From positions 16,035,646 through 16,099,645 of the forward strand of contig OZ020625.1 of the NCBI GenBank assembly GCA_963971575.1: a DNA stretch of 64,000 nt. The letters run 5' to 3'. A program made the position numbers and the translations under genes. Numbering within the stretch: position 1 is the stretch's first letter; each line of letters opens with the position of its first letter. Below, piece after piece: positions 1 through 11,929 of this stretch. This stretch comes from Liopterus haemorrhoidalis (lineage: Eukaryota > Arthropoda > Insecta > Coleoptera > Dytiscidae). The notes under the pieces were generated by a model, which made no database searches, had not been told where the DNA came from, and worked only from the letters and a program-made list of their open reading frames with translations.

Positions 1-358
1 CACACCAATGTACATTACTTAGAATTTTTTCAGATTTTTAGTTTAAACCATCTAGGCTACAGGGTGTGGGACAAAAAATTTTTTGCACAATTTTGGCAAA
101 AACCGCATCAAAATAATTTATTTTGCAAAAATAAAAATTTGATCGTTAATCCACGTACTAAGGGCTTTCATTTGATACCCTCGTCAGAATTTAAAAAAAA
201 ACATTTTTGTTTTTGATGAGCACATTTTTGTTTATATTTTTAGGGGGATACGTTTTTTAGATGTTTTAGTATTTTTCCTATGTGTGGGTCAAAGAGTTGT
301 ATAAGCATGCCAAATTTCAACTCTCTAGGTTTAGCCGTTTGGCTACAATTTTTACCGA

Positions 359-424
<66 letters not shown>

Positions 425-471
425 GACAAAATGACGGTATAAGGGTTTTTTGGTCATACCTACAAAACCCT
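1..471 (-). mobile_element. Family A element, partial (HINE-like, with (CAGA)n)
   Basis: The window opens inside a repeat that recurs at 16339, 21317, 47590 and 55976. Read on the minus strand it starts at 471 with AGGGTTTTGTAGGTATGACC. It runs about 45 bases to a (CTGT)n tract (358-423 on the plus strand, about 16 units), then a conserved core. The far end, which in full copies carries the matching inverted repeat and a hairpin, lies outside the window. The short reading frame over the microsatellite is translated repeat, not a gene. Confidence 0.8.
358..423. repeat. (CAGA)n microsatellite
   Basis: About 16 uninterrupted CAGA/GACA units at the fixed position used by all family A copies. It is the longest and purest of the A tracts in this window; the copy at 49.4 kb has only about four units and the copy at 56.0 kb has essentially none. 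Confidence 0.95.
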
Positions 472-475
472 AAAA

Positions 476-904
476 ATTGAATTTTATCTTCTCAGCATAA
501 GTGGACCGAAATTCGCAATCTTCAAAAAGTAGATAAAGTTCTTTTCGAAGCTTGGAACCGTCTTCCAGAACGGATCAGAATCGTTCAATCTTTTAAAAAA
601 TTATGCTTTTGGGCTACTGACAATTTTCGGATCCATATATTAGTGTGAGCAAATCTTTTCACATATGAAATTAATAAAGAGTCAGTTAAGAAGTAATCTT
701 ACTGACCTGAAACTAGAGTGCTGCCTTAAGTTAAAGATTACTGAATATTCACCATATATTGAAGTCTTATAGAACACTATACAGGAGCAATCATCCCATT
801 AAAAAAATTATTATATTGTAATATACTGGCAACTACAATAGGTATCACAAACTAAATGTATAAGTAAATATTAATTTGTTGTAATACTTAATTATTTTAA
901 AACA
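476..904. other. No gene seen
   Basis: AT-rich spacer between family A and the next transposon remnant. No open frame, splice-flanked exon or recognisable repeat. Confidence 0.5.
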
Positions 905-1040
905 AATAAACAATTCTTACGTTTTTTTTTCTTAAATATAGCATATATTTTTTAGCGGCTCTTCCATGTTATTGTGTTTTTTTTTTCAATATAGATTTGG
1001 CTCTTTGTCACTGAAAGGTTGCCGAGCGCTGACCTAGAAC
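905..1040. mobile_element. hAT-like terminal remnant
   Basis: Contains GCGGCTCTTCC, GGCTCTTTGTCACTGAAAGG and TTGCCGAGCGCTGACC. This resembles the end of hAT elements whose terminus reads CAGGGGTCGGCAACC on the other strand. The opposite end and the target duplication were not found, so only a solo end is claimed. Confidence 0.4.
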
Positions 1041-1062
1041 GCTGTTATTTTCTACCCAAGCC

Positions 1063-1373
1063 CAGTGACGGACTTTCGCCTTAGACAAAAAAGACATTTG
1101 TCTTGGGCCGGATTTTTGCTCTTCACTTGGATTTGGGAGGTGAAGTCCTATTTTTTTTTTGCTCTTCTCTTGGATTTAGGTGGTGAGGACCTTTTTTTGT
1201 TTTTTTTTTTTTTTTTTCCAAAAACATTTTTAATTCTTTTTACAACTATTTTTATTAATTTTGTTTTTTTTTATTTTATATGCTAATAAAAATGTTCATC
1301 TCTATATATGCACAGGACCATTTATTGTAAATCAAAAATGTCTTGGGCCCGGCGAAGGCTTAATCCGCCACTG
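1063..1373. mobile_element. hAT MITE with perfect 8-bp TSD (CCCAAGCC)
   Basis: Begins CAGTGACGGACTTTCGCC and ends GGCGAAGGCTTAATCCGCC followed by ACTG, giving inverted ends. The 8-bp duplication CCCAAGCC lies at 1055-1062 and 1374-1381. The 311-bp body has no transposase and is mostly T-rich. Ends and TSD length fit hAT. Part of the interior (around 1255-1325) also occurs at 1885-1945 and 2510-2580. Confidence 0.85.
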
Positions 1374-1439
1374 CCCAAGCCATGTAATTAAGGTCGTACC
1401 GACCAATTTAAAATATTTTGTTATTTTTGCCCCCCCCCC

Positions 1440-1467
1440 AGGCTGAAATCCTGGCTGCGTCCCTGAA
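1440..1467. mobile_element. Solo hAT-like end
   Basis: The stretch ending GGCTGCGTCCCTG reads CAGGGACGCAGCCAGGATTT on the other strand, a typical hAT terminus, and follows a C-run. No partner end was found within the window. Confidence 0.4.
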
Positions 1468-1565
1468 GTGAAGTGATTACTATTTTGAGAATTGAACTTA
1501 AGTTAATGATGATGGTTTCTTCCGGGATTTCTGTTGTGCAAAATTTTCTATTACAGCGATTATCA

Positions 1566-2760
1566 AACTGGGGTGCTCGGACCCTTGGGGGTCCGCGAAA
1601 CAATTTTGACATTAACTTTATATACCCTAACTTTTCGTTTTTATTCAAATAACTTATTTACTAAAAATCCTACATGGTCAAGACTTTATGTTTGTTGTTA
1701 CCTAACTAGTTATTGACATAACTAAACAGTAATTAGTAAAAATTTAATTATTTTTATTCAACAAAAATTATTTACAGAAAACATATTATAATAAGATTTA
1801 TTTAACCAATATTTGACCAAGAAATGTTTGTATGAATTTAACGTATTATAATTTGTAACTTTTTAATTCTTTTTACTACTATTTTTATTCATTTTATGTT
1901 TTTTTTATTCTATATGCTAATAAAAATGTTCATCTCTGTAAATGCACAAGACGTAAAATTACCTAGGGTTGGGATGGGGTCCTCAAAAAAAAAAAAGTTG
2001 GGTTAATGTTCCGTATAAGTCCACCGCGTCAAATTAGAACTAGGCTGTATGTTTAGAATAGAATATATGTAAGAGTGGGCAATAGTAATCATTCTTGCAT
2101 ATGTGCTCGGTGTAATCAGACAAAACTTTTGTGCAATTTAGAATCAAGGGAGGACGGTGTCTACACAGGTGTTATTTTCATAGTTAGTTCCTGAAACTTA
2201 GAAAATGGCTGATAATTATTTAAATTTTTTATTAACAATTTTGACATTAACTTTATGTACCCCAACTTTTCGTTTTTATTCAAATGACTCATTTACTAAA
2301 AATCCTACATGGTCAAGACTTTATGTTTGTTGTTACCTAACTAGTTATTGACATAACTAAACAGTAATTAGTAAAAATTTAATTATTTTTATTCAACAAA
2401 AATTATTTACAGAAAACATATTATAATAAGATTTATTGGACCAAGAAATGTTTGTATGTGTTTAACGTATTATAATTTGTAAGTTTTTAATTCTTTTTAG
2501 TACTATTTTTATTAATTTTGTTTTTTTTTATTCTATATGCTAATAAAAATGTTCATCTCTATATATGCACAGGACCATTTATTGAAATAAACAGGGATAT
2601 ATTTTTACCAATATGTATTATAACGTAGTGCCTGACATTATTGAGCCAGAAATTAAGTATCAAGAACGACGTAAAATACCTAGGGTTGGGATGGGGTCCT
2701 CAAAAAAAAGTTGTTCAAGAGGGGGTCCTTAGACTGCATAAGTTTAAGAACCCCTGTTCT
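1566..2760. mobile_element. Degenerate hAT-like element with internal tandem duplication
   Basis: The left edge carries GGACCCTTGGGGGTCC and the right edge TTAAGAACCCCTG, which reads CAGGGGTTCTTAA on the other strand, a common hAT end. Two near-identical blocks, about 1600-1985 and 2236-2712, repeat the same sequence. It includes TTTTCGTTTTTATTC, the ACATGGTCAAGACTTTATG motif and GGTTGGGATGGGGTCCTC. No coding frame survives. Confidence 0.5.
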
Positions 2761-4025
2761 ATTATGTCCTCAAAGTCTAATTTTTGAAGGATATTACTTT
2801 CTATGCACATGATTGACAAATTAGTAAGTCTTTCTTGTAACATAGTCGTTCGTAATTCATTTTTTTATTCTTTTTAGCCGTAAAAATGAGCGCTGTCCAG
2901 TAAAATTGGTTACCATTAAGCAAAATAATATCCTTGTAGCAACTTCCACATTCGGCAAAATATCTTCTAATTTATCTGCTTTTTTTAATTGTTTATTGCC
3001 GGTTAAACAAATTACATTTGTTATTCACAGCTGTGATCTACTTACAAAAAAATAACAGTTAATATTTACAGGTTAACATAACTACCCTAGATTTACATAA
3101 TTATCTGGTTTTATTAGAGTATGTAGGCTGAGATACTCAAGTCCGTCGATTCATTTGAAAGGTTTTTTAATAAAAGTAGTAAAATTGCACTAAAAAATTG
3201 AGCTCCTCTTTTTTCCGTGTAAACGACGACCTCGGCATTTTGAGGCCCCCTTCAAGTCGGGGCCCTGAGCTCGTGCCCCATGTGCCCTTATGGAAAAGAC
3301 GGAACTTGTTACGAGCTTTTATGGTAGAAATGTGTCAAAATTTTGTTTAAAAATATCTTTATTTTGTTATTATTGTGTAGCGCGCTAATATCTTCAGATG
3401 TCTAGTTACAGATTATAAATATTAGTGAAGTCTTCAAATATTTAAGGTTTTGGAACGATTTTGAAACATTTGCACCATTAAATTTTATAATAATATCTGT
3501 TCAAAAAATTAAATTTTGTTCTTGTCATTTTCTCGGCGGTGCCTTTGAAGTTAGTTTTCATGACGCCTACTAGTTTTAGAGAAGTAACTTTATAACTGCA
3601 GACTCGCCACCTAGTCGCCAATTTGCGATAAGTATTGAAATATTTTTGATTGTACATTTTCCAAAAGACACCGCGTTATTGTTAGGCAATGTAAGGTCCC
3701 ACCGTCTTCAGAATACAGAGACATGTGTTGTGGATTCATAAATTATTAGTTTCATTTATTATTAGTAAGCAGATCCGGCGCTAGATCTTTTGGCGCCCGG
3801 GGCAAACCCGCCAAACTGCACCTATTAATCCGCTGGTAATCCGAGGATATCCGTTATTTTTCTGCGGATGCGGATAAATTATCATTTAAATCGGATGCGG
3901 ATCAGATGCGGATTATATATCATATCCGCAATATCCGCGTGAACATAAAATCTTTGGTTGAACGCCTGTTCCTACGGAAGACGCGTTTAGAACCCCAAAA
4001 ATGTATCGCTGGAATTTGTATTGTG
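2761..4025. other. Unassigned repeat-like sequence
   Basis: No gene seen. 3235-3300 (GAGGCCCCCTTCAAGTCGGG onward) and 3772-3810 (CAGATCCGGCGCTAGATC onward) look like hAT ends but do not pair convincingly. 3840-3945 holds several GCGGATGCGGAT-like repeats. Confidence 0.4.
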
Positions 4026-4400
4026 CTTATAGCTAGGCTAACCATACGTCCCGGTTTAACCGGGATTGTCCCAGTATGAAGATATTGTCCCGGCGTCCCA
4101 GCCAGTTTGTCATTTTGTCCCGGATATTTAAATGGATGTTTGCAAAAATTAAAAAGTGCAAAATATACACGCACTACAAAAAGCTCAGCCTTGGAAAATG
4201 GCAATTAGACAATTATAGGTGATTCCAAACGTTTAGGCGGAACTAGATTTGGAAATCTAGAAATTTTTATCTATTAATTCGGACTTTTAGTAATTTTGTT
4301 TAAGCTTTGTAAATCATACTCACATTGCGAATTCCAGATTAAATTGATTGTCATTATAATTAATGTCCTTTTCATTGCATTTGAATTTTATGTCATTCTT

Positions 4401-5271
4401 AAGGATTCCACACACCAAAGCGGCCGCTGTGGCGGCCACGGTAGCGATCAGGTCTCCTCACACTAACGCGGTGGGAGTGGCGGTAGCGGTAGCGATCAGT
4501 TAGTGAATCACGGTATATAGTTGTATGATAATATTGGACCTTGCTTGGGTTATTTCATTTTTCCCCTTTGGAATGTTAAAATTTAAAATTCCAACAATGA
4601 AACCATGGAAACGAATGACATATGTCAAACTTAAATTAATTTTCCTACATATTTTAATGACAAAAAATAAATAAATGGGATATTTGTATTAAGAATGACA
4701 CAAAAAATCAAAATATAAAGAAAATGACATTTTAAAATGATATTAACCTTAACCAAAAAATGTTTGTTGCAAGTATGATTTACAAAGCTTAAACAAAACG
4801 GCTGAAAAGCATTATTTAAACGATGAAAGTAACTAGATTGCAACATCTAGTTCCGCCTAATCGTTTGGAACAGACTTTACTATCAATTTCCAAAACTTTT
4901 CCTATTTCGTCCCACACTTTATTTGTTTTCCTAATATTCTTGTAATCAGGATGTGCTAAGTCATACAAAATTAAATGATCCTTTACTGATCTATGATTTT
5001 TTCTGTTAAATTATCTATTTTCGACATTATTTTCTTAAATATATTCACTCTGTGGTATATAAACAATGAATATCGCGCGGCCTAACGCAACTTGTCGAGT
5101 TTGGCCGCCAGTGTTTGGTGATCGCTAGACTGAACGCTGCAGTCGGTGGCGTTCTCAGATAGCGGAACGCTTGTATGTGCGTGGTCTCATTGTATTGTAT
5201 AGGTTGCGTTAGGCCGCTGCATTATCGCCACCGCGGCCGCCTCCGCGGCCGCTTTGGTGTGTGGAATCCTT
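4401..5271. mobile_element. GC-rich TIR element E
   Basis: Nearly perfect inverted ends: AAGGATTCCACACACCAAAG then CGGCCGC on the left, and the reverse of the same ending GTGTGTGGAATCCTT on the right. The subterminal regions are unusually GC-rich (CGGCCGC repeats, GGTAGCGGTAGCGATC) for this window. No coding capacity. It interrupts the D element and itself contains a D copy. TSD not clear (TTA or TTAA possible). Confidence 0.7.
4535..4875. mobile_element. Family D copy nested inside element E
   Basis: Starts at GGACCTTGCTTGGGTTATTT without its outer left terminus and ends at TAATCGTTTGGAACAGAC, an intact D terminus. It is closely similar to 19095-19375. The weak minus-strand frame here is incidental. 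Confidence 0.65.
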
Positions 5272-5997
5272 TAATGAAAATCTTCAAAATATGGAAAAAT
5301 GTATTAAAATTTTTGACATGTCATTCGTTTCCATGGTTTCACTGTCAGGATTTTAAATTTTCACATACCAAACGTGAAACATGAAATAACTCAAGCAAGG
5401 TCCATTCTCGTGACAACCTAAAAGAATGAAATTTCCATTTAGTTCCGCCTAAAAGTTCGGAATAGCCTATAGTTAAAAATAACAACGAATTTTTAAAGAC
5501 ATTTTAGGCTAGTGATAAATATTAATAACTTTTTAATAATAAGTTATGTTAAATTAAGAGTAATTAAAAATTATTACTACGTAAATTTTGATTTTTGTTT
5601 ACCATTCCGTTATTTATCCTTTTTAATCTTAAGTACTAGCGTAGAAAGCGTTACTTTCTGTTTTTAGCAAAATCTCAAAATTGTCCCGGTTTGAGAAAAA
5701 AATATTATGGTAAGTCTAGTTATGGCAAGAGTGCAATAATGATACGTTACGGCACTTTTTACTTTTTTTACTCTTCCCATAAAGACCTACATACTTAACG
5801 CTTACTTAAATAGTTAAATATAGTAGAGTTTATATAACTGTCGTAGATACAACAATTTCATTGGATTTATTGCCAGTTTATTCATTTAAAAATAATGATG
5901 TAACGTATCGCCTAATTTTGCATTTTTGGGAATATTAGTAAAAATTAACCATGTTAATAAGCCATGTCAAATTTGATAAAATAAAAACATCTTAATT

Positions 5998-6146
5998 ACC
6001 GACCGCCAACATATATAAGGGAGGTATTGTGATCATACCGATTTTGACGTTTCGAGATTTCGATGGATCTCCACGAATTGAGGTCCCTACATCACGTTTT
6101 GACTATTTTTGGCATGATGTCTGTCGGTCTGTCTGTCAGTCCGTCC

Positions 6147-6185
<39 letters not shown>

Positions 6186-6210
6186 CGTCCGTCCGTCCGT
6201 CCGTCTGTCT

Positions 6211-6244
<34 letters not shown>

Positions 6245-7510
6245 CTGTGTACACGTGCAGAGCAAATTTGGCTGAAAGGATTTTTATGAAACTTCATATT
6301 TAAGCTTCTGCCGTCAATGGCACGAGTTGATCAAATTTTGGTAAAAATCGGTTATCTAAAAATGGGAGTTTACTCGTGTCGATTTTAAGATTTTTGTGAA
6401 TATTTCACAACACAAAAATATTTTGAAAAAATTTATTGAACAAAAGTTGCTATAAAAGCAATAACTAATAACTTTTATTTGAGACGTTTTTTAAAAAAAC
6501 GAAAAATTTCGAATAATTTCTGTAAAATTTTTTCTCAATTTTTTCATATTTATATGTAACGTTTCCATGGTCATGATAAATAATATCTCTGTTAGAAAAT
6601 ATTAGGCCAAGTTATATCTACTCTGCTGCTAGAATGTAATTTATATAAGTACTTTATGATGGCGGTCGGTCCTGTGGTGGCCACAGCTGATTTTTTTTTA
6701 AATCGTCATACAACTCTCATCTTTTAATACATAATAGGTTTTATTATTAAGAACTTATTTTAAAATTTTCTGATCTTATAGGACTTTCCTTGTTATTTAT
6801 TGGTCATAAATGTAATAAATTAATCTGTTTAATTATTTATAAATATCACTGCTCTAAATCAATAATGTGATTACTTAAAAAATCAGCTGTGGCCACCACA
6901 GGACCGACCGCCATCACAAAGTACTTGCATAAAATACATTCTTGCAGCAGAGTAGAAATAACTTGGTCTAATATTTTCTAACAGAGATATTATTTATCAT
7001 GACCATGGAATCTTTACACATAAGTATGAAAAAATAGATACTTAGACAAATAGAAAAAACTTCCAAATTTATGTCGTTTTATCAAAAAATATCTCAAATA
7101 AAAGTTGTTAGTTATTGCTTTTATAGCAACCTGTGTTAAATAAATTTCTTCGAAATATTTTTCTGTTGCTAAGTATTCGGAAAAATCTTAAAATCGACAC
7201 GAGTAGACTCCCATTTCTAGTCAACCGATTTTTACCAAAAATCAACTCGAGCCATTGATGTCAAAAGCTTAAATATGAAATTACATAAAAATCCTTTTAG
7301 CCGAATTTGCTCTGCACGTGTACACAGACAGACGAACGGATAGAGAGACAGACAGATAGACAGATGGACACACAGACCGACAGACATCATGCTAAAAATA
7401 GTCAAAACGCTATGTAGGGACCTCAATTCGTGGAGGTCCATCGAAATCTCGAAATGTCATAATCGGTATGATATTACAATACCTGCTTTATATATGTTGG
7501 TGGTCGGTAA
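5998..7510. mobile_element. Family B foldback: two inverted B elements around a 180-bp loop
   Basis: Plus-strand copy 5998-6702: 5' subterminal repeat ACCGACCGCC (5998-6007), conserved block, (CTGT/CCGT)n at 6119-6247, core, 3' repeat GGCGGTCGGT (6661-6670), hairpin CTGTGGTGGCCACAG (6672-6686), then a T-run. Minus-strand copy 6883-7510: T/A-run, hairpin 6887-6901, ACCGACCGCC (6903-6912), core, shorter CTGT tract (7323-7385), and 5' end at 7499-7508. The arms differ by many substitutions and in microsatellite length. The intervening 6703-6882 is unique to this locus, except for a relict match at 63420-63550. Predicted frames across it are repeat translation only. Confidence 0.85.
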
Positions 7511-7617
7511 AAAAAATCTTCAGATAGTTTACTTGCAAATTAAATTTTTCCACTCGCAAAATGATAGTGTGCATATGGGTTTTCTGGGTGTTGCATGACA
7601 GTACATTTCTGTTCCAG

Positions 7618-9540
7618 GAATGAATATGGATGGTGGGACAGACTGTGACTTGCATCCTGATGATACCGGCGACAGTGATATTATTAAAACAGAGAGTGAC
7701 ATGAAGGCAGAAAATGAAGTTAGTGAAGTATATGAAGCAGAGACTGGAATGGAGCACACGCCTCTATTGGAGGATGGTCAGTAATAAGCACAGCCTCGCT
7801 CTTTATACTGTTATTCATATTTTGTTGTCACATTTCAGTTTATTTCAAACGAACATCGGCAATGTTTTGTTATGAATATTCTGAACAGTATATTTTTTAC
7901 GTTGTAAATTTATATTTCACAGATATGAGTTTATTGCAGGAATCCGAGATAGAGTTACAGACGGGATATATCATGTTAACACCAATATTGGGAAGATCCA
8001 CTGTAAGTCTGAACCTGCAGGCACCAGTAAATGTGAAGGAGATGAAGTGGAACGTGCAGCTGTCACCAACACCGGTCAGTAGAGCTAGTTTTATTCATGT
8101 CTCTGTTATTAATGAATGTTTATGGTGGGACGAAATTAAGATTTTGTAGTTCTCTATAGAACTGAAAGCATCTGATTTGATGACTATGGTGTGTTTATTG
8201 CAGGAACTAGAGACGGAGCTACAGGCGACATGTATCGCTACTACCCCCAATCAAACATAATCATCACAGAGGAGATCGACATCAAGCCTGAACCTGCAGA
8301 CACCATTAAATGTGAAAAAGAACATCTAGAGAGCGCAGCTTTCACAAACACCGGTCAGTACATCTTATTTAATTAGTGACTGAATCACTAACATTAGATT
8401 TCAGTGGAATCAGAGTTGGGCAAATTGCAATCAAACTAATGATTGAGGATTGAGATTAAAAATGTAATTTCAAGACTTGATTAATGAGTAAGGTACATCA
8501 CTCATAATGCAGTTATTCACACTGGTAACTAAATTAAATATTTACTCTTTATCATGATTAAATTTTTAGTTTTATGATTGAAACTAAAATCAGGATTGAG
8601 ATTTGATTTTTTCACTCTCACTGTTCATTGGAATTTAGCGTTTATACATTGTAGACGTCTGACGCAGATTTAATTAATGAAAAATTTGAGTGATATATTT
8701 TACTTTTATATATTTGTATTTTTTCGCCAACATAAGTGACAGTGATACTCGTGAAAGTTTTGGTGCATCGACTCTTTTAATATCTGAAGCATCAGGAGCT
8801 TCAAACTCTTCTCAGTAAACCGACGTTGATAAGAGAAGAAAAGTTTTATTTAAATCGAAAACGGTAGATGAAACGTTTTTTTTTTTTTTCAAAATTCAAT
8901 ATATATCAATATTTAGCCACATGCAAGAATATTTTAAATTATATATTAACTTTATTCCAACAACCGGATTTTTGTCTCATTCATCAATGAATATTTGTTT
9001 GCAGCTAAAGGAACATCCAGTGAATCCGATGAGAACAGTGTGTCTTTGGCCTTTAACAAGTACAAACAATCTGCAACAACAAAGTCATCACACCTGATTG
9101 GACACAAATCTATAAATTCCAAAGAGAAATTATTGTGTGATAAACCATTTTCAGGGTCAACAAGTTTCAATAATCACAAAAGAATGCATTCTTGGGAGAA
9201 ACCCTATAAATGCGATCAGTGTGATGGATCCTTTAAATCGACTTCACATCTCAATATACACAAACGAACACATTTTGTAAAAAGACAGTTTAAATGTGAT
9301 CAATGTGATAAATCTTTTTTTGAATCCTCAACGCTTGTTAGTCACAAACGAATACATTCTGGAGAGCGACCGTTTAAATGTGATCAGTGTGAAAAATCAT
9401 TTTCAAATTCATCTCATCTCGTTATTCACAACCGAATACATTCTGGAGAGAAACACTGTGATCATTGTGATAAAGTATTTACATTGAAATCACATCATAT
9501 TAGACGCAAACGAATACATTCAGGAGTGAGGCCATTCTAA
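7618..9540 (+). CDS. C2H2 zinc-finger gene 1 (four exons seen)
   Basis: Probable DNA-binding nuclear protein. Exons by GT/AG and phase: 7618-7781 (acceptor TTCCAG, donor GTCAGT), 7940-8074, 8204-8353 and 9005-9540, every junction phase 1, so internal exons can be skipped without frame loss. Exons 1-3 encode acidic linkers with DIIKTESD-, KSEPAG- and IKPEPAD-like motifs reminiscent of SUMO sites. The last exon starts AKGTSSESDE and carries about three good fingers (YKCDQC, FKCDQC, FKCDQC types with HKRTH or HKRIH ends). A degenerate finger precedes them and another follows, in which the first zinc His is replaced by Arg. The stop is followed by AATAAA near 9549. Exon sizes (135 and 150 bases) match the paralogue at 49.7-55 kb. 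No ZAD or first exon is seen upstream, where the foldback lies, so the model is 5' incomplete. Confidence 0.75.
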
Positions 9541-9890
9541 TGTAATGCAATAAAGCATTTTTATACTCATCAAATCATCAGACAGAAACAATTACATATA
9601 ATCTGATGAGAAACCATGTGAAAATATGAACTGTGTAATAAATATATAATATTTCTTAGTAAGTCAAGTATTATGAATTAGGTACGACTAGAAATTGATT
9701 TTTTTTAATTTTTGTTTTATACTTGAAAATTTTATACTTGATGACAAAATTAGTAACAATCTATGCTACCAAATATGCACCAAATTTTTATGTATCTATA
9801 GGACATTTTTTATAATAGTATATATATATTTTTTAATTGTTCAATGACTTTATCATAGATATCAGACAACAAAGTTCTGTAATTTATAAA
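9541..9890. other. Probable 3' UTR and spacer
   Basis: AT-rich, with AATAAA about 10 bases after the zinc-finger stop. No other gene seen. Confidence 0.4.
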
Positions 9891-9904
9891 TAAATTTGTG
9901 GGTT

Positions 9905-11873
9905 TGTACAAGGTCTCAGATTTTGGAGATCAAGCCTACTTCGCCTTACAATTACTTGCTAAATTATGTGTCAAAACTGAACATACAAACAAAGCTGCGG
10001 AAGCATTTAAAAAGGCTCTAAAATTAAATCCTTTTTTCTGGTCATGTTTCGTTGAACTATGTAACCTTGGACAAAAGCCAGATGTCAATCGTACATTTGA
10101 ATTGAGTGGATTAGATAATTTATCAACTTGTCATGGGATGAACACAACATCGGTTGATACTGTTACAGCTGTACCAAATATTACCGTAACTAACAAACAA
10201 GAGTTGATCCATTATGAAAATACACCGTTGCCAACAACAGTGCCACAAAGATCGGTGAATAACACAACAATGTGTACTCCGGAAGAAAGCCCGTTAGAAA
10301 ATCCTCTAGCGATATCTGGTATAGGACCTTTACCACCAACCACATTAAAACCAATGAGATATAGAAATATTAGCAGCTCAACCACAGTCAGTCCTACAAC
10401 ACCAAACTTAGAAGTTCTTCAATGGACTGATATATTCCCATTAAATTTTGGTACACCAAGTATAGTATCCCCTACAACTTGAACCGAAGCAAATGATCAA
10501 AAATCTTCAGCGAAACCTGTCCGAGCACTGGTAGGACAATTGATGATTAGAAAAGAAACCTCTCTCCAAAATAGTACACCTGTATTTAGTCAAAGTAGTA
10601 ACGTTTCAAATACAATTTCAACGGCAAATTCTCCAGCAAAGTTAACATCACTTGCAGCACTAAATCTTCGAAGTTCAAGATTATGTAGTAAAGAAAAAAT
10701 AACAAACGGCTTGCGAAAGCAGATTTAAATAAAAATTCATATTGTGAATTAAACGCTAGGAATAGAAGTGAAAAAGAACGAACTGAAACAATAACATCAG
10801 CTGAAAATAAAGCAAACAGTGCAATAGCAACAACAAATAGTAACAACATTATGCAACAATCAGTTTTAATTCAAAAACAATGTGCCGAAGACCTAATGGC
10901 TTTAATGCGTATACTAGGACAAGCGTATCTGTATCTGTCACAATTTGAATGTTGCAAAGCAATAGTACAACTAACATCAATAGCCCTCCATCAATATTAC
11001 ACATCCTGGGTGCAAAATTTGTTAGGTAAAGCTTATTTCGAATTAGCAGAATATGAAAAAAGTATAGAATACTTCAGAGGTGTTCATAAAAGAGAACCTT
11101 ATCGATTAGAATTCATGGATATGTATTCAACTGCCCTCTGGCATTTACAAGAAGAAGTAACCCTATCCGCACTATCCCAAGATCTGGTTAAATTCGATAA
11201 AGAATCGCCAATAACATGGTGCGTAGCTGGTAATTGTTTTTCACTTCAAAATGAACGTGATACAGCCCTAGCATTATTTCAAAGAGCTGTTCAAATAGAT
11301 TCAAACTTCCCATATGCCTACACATTACTTGGTCATGAATATATAATCAGTGAAGAATTAGATAAAGCGTTGAGTAGTTTTAGAAATGCTATAAGACTTG
11401 ATAATAGACACTACAATGGTTGGTTTGGGATAGGAACAGTATATTCGAAGCAAGAAAAGTTCAGATTGGATGAAATATATTATTTAAGAGCTCTAGAGAT
11501 TAATACTCATAGTTCTATATTGATGTGTCACCTTGGGGTTGTACAACACGCGCAGAAAAAAGCACATAAAGCCCTACTCACCTTAAACACAGCAATAGCA
11601 AACGATCCAAAAAATCCATTATGTAAATTCCATAGAGCGCAACTATATCTCAATTTAGGAAGACATGCGGATGCTCTTAAAGATTTAGAAGAACTTAAAG
11701 AAATTGCACCAAGGGAATCCCTAGTTTATTATCTAATAGGAACGATTCATAAAAAGTAAGGCCATCAGGACTTAGCGCTCATGCACTTTAGTTGGGCTAA
11801 AGACTTAGATCCTGAAGTTACTAATCTATCCTCATGGTTAGGAACTCAAATGATAAATTTTAGAAAATTTTAA
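9905..11873 (+). pseudogene. cdc27: Intronless CDC27/APC3 copy (processed pseudogene)
   Basis: CDC27 is the TPR scaffold subunit of the anaphase-promoting complex. This copy begins about 100 residues into the family (FGDQAYFALQLLAKLC, then KAAEAFKKALKLNPFFW). It continues through the low-complexity Thr/Ser/Pro linker and then the C-terminal TPR array (LGQAYLYLSQFECCKA, YFELAEYEKSIEYF, WCVAGNCFSLQ, AYTLLGHEYI, WFGIGTVYSKQEKF, LALMHFSWAKDLDPE). It lacks introns over about 2 kb. Breaks seen: an in-frame TGA near 10480, a frameshift near 10725 and a TAA at 11757. It ends before the acidic CDC27 tail. No clear poly(A) remains; the 3' side runs into an (ATTCA)n-tailed LINE. Low damage suggests a fairly young retrocopy. 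Unlikely to make functional protein. Confidence 0.85.
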
Positions 11874-11929
11874 TAAGTTGTTTGACTATTTACAGTTACC
11901 ATAAGTATGGAAACTTTTTATAATCATAT

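Larger units (their letters stand above)
4218..5467. mobile_element. Family D MITE, split by insertion
   Basis: Left terminus GGTGATTCCAAACG then TTAGGCGGAACTAG; right terminus CTAAAAGTTCGGAATAGCC. The ends match another copy at 19035 and an inverted copy at 4535-4875. The interior is interrupted by the GC-rich TIR element at 4401-5271. Both halves align to intact family D sequence (TTTTGTTTAAGCTTTGTAAA on the left, CATTCGTTTCCATGG on the right). Confidence 0.7.
4034..5718. mobile_element. hAT-like element, outermost shell of a four-level nest
   Basis: Left end TAGGCTAACCATACGTCCCG and right end, on the other strand, TAGACTTACCATAATATTT then AAACCGGGACAA. An imperfect 8-bp target duplication flanks it (CTTATAGC at 4026-4033, GTTATGGC at 5719-5726, 6 of 8 matching). 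No transposase remains. It encloses the MITE at 4218-5467. Confidence 0.65.

Noticed and set aside
358..423. CRISPR-like array
   Set aside because: Simple tetranucleotide repeat without spacers; the organism is a eukaryote.
280..480. 66-residue frame with TDRQTDRQ repeats
   Set aside because: Translation of the (CAGA)n tract inside family A; the same holds for the Cys/Val/Ser-rich frames at 6029-6289 and 20847-21044.
3840..3945. Regulatory array of GCGGATGCGGAT repeats
   Set aside because: Short imperfect repeats near hAT-like ends, more likely subterminal transposon DNA; no gene nearby to regulate.
7862..8149. 95-residue frame across 7940-8074
   Set aside because: Wrong frame. The paralogue at 50923-51057 and the phase-1 splice pattern show the coding frame is shifted relative to it.
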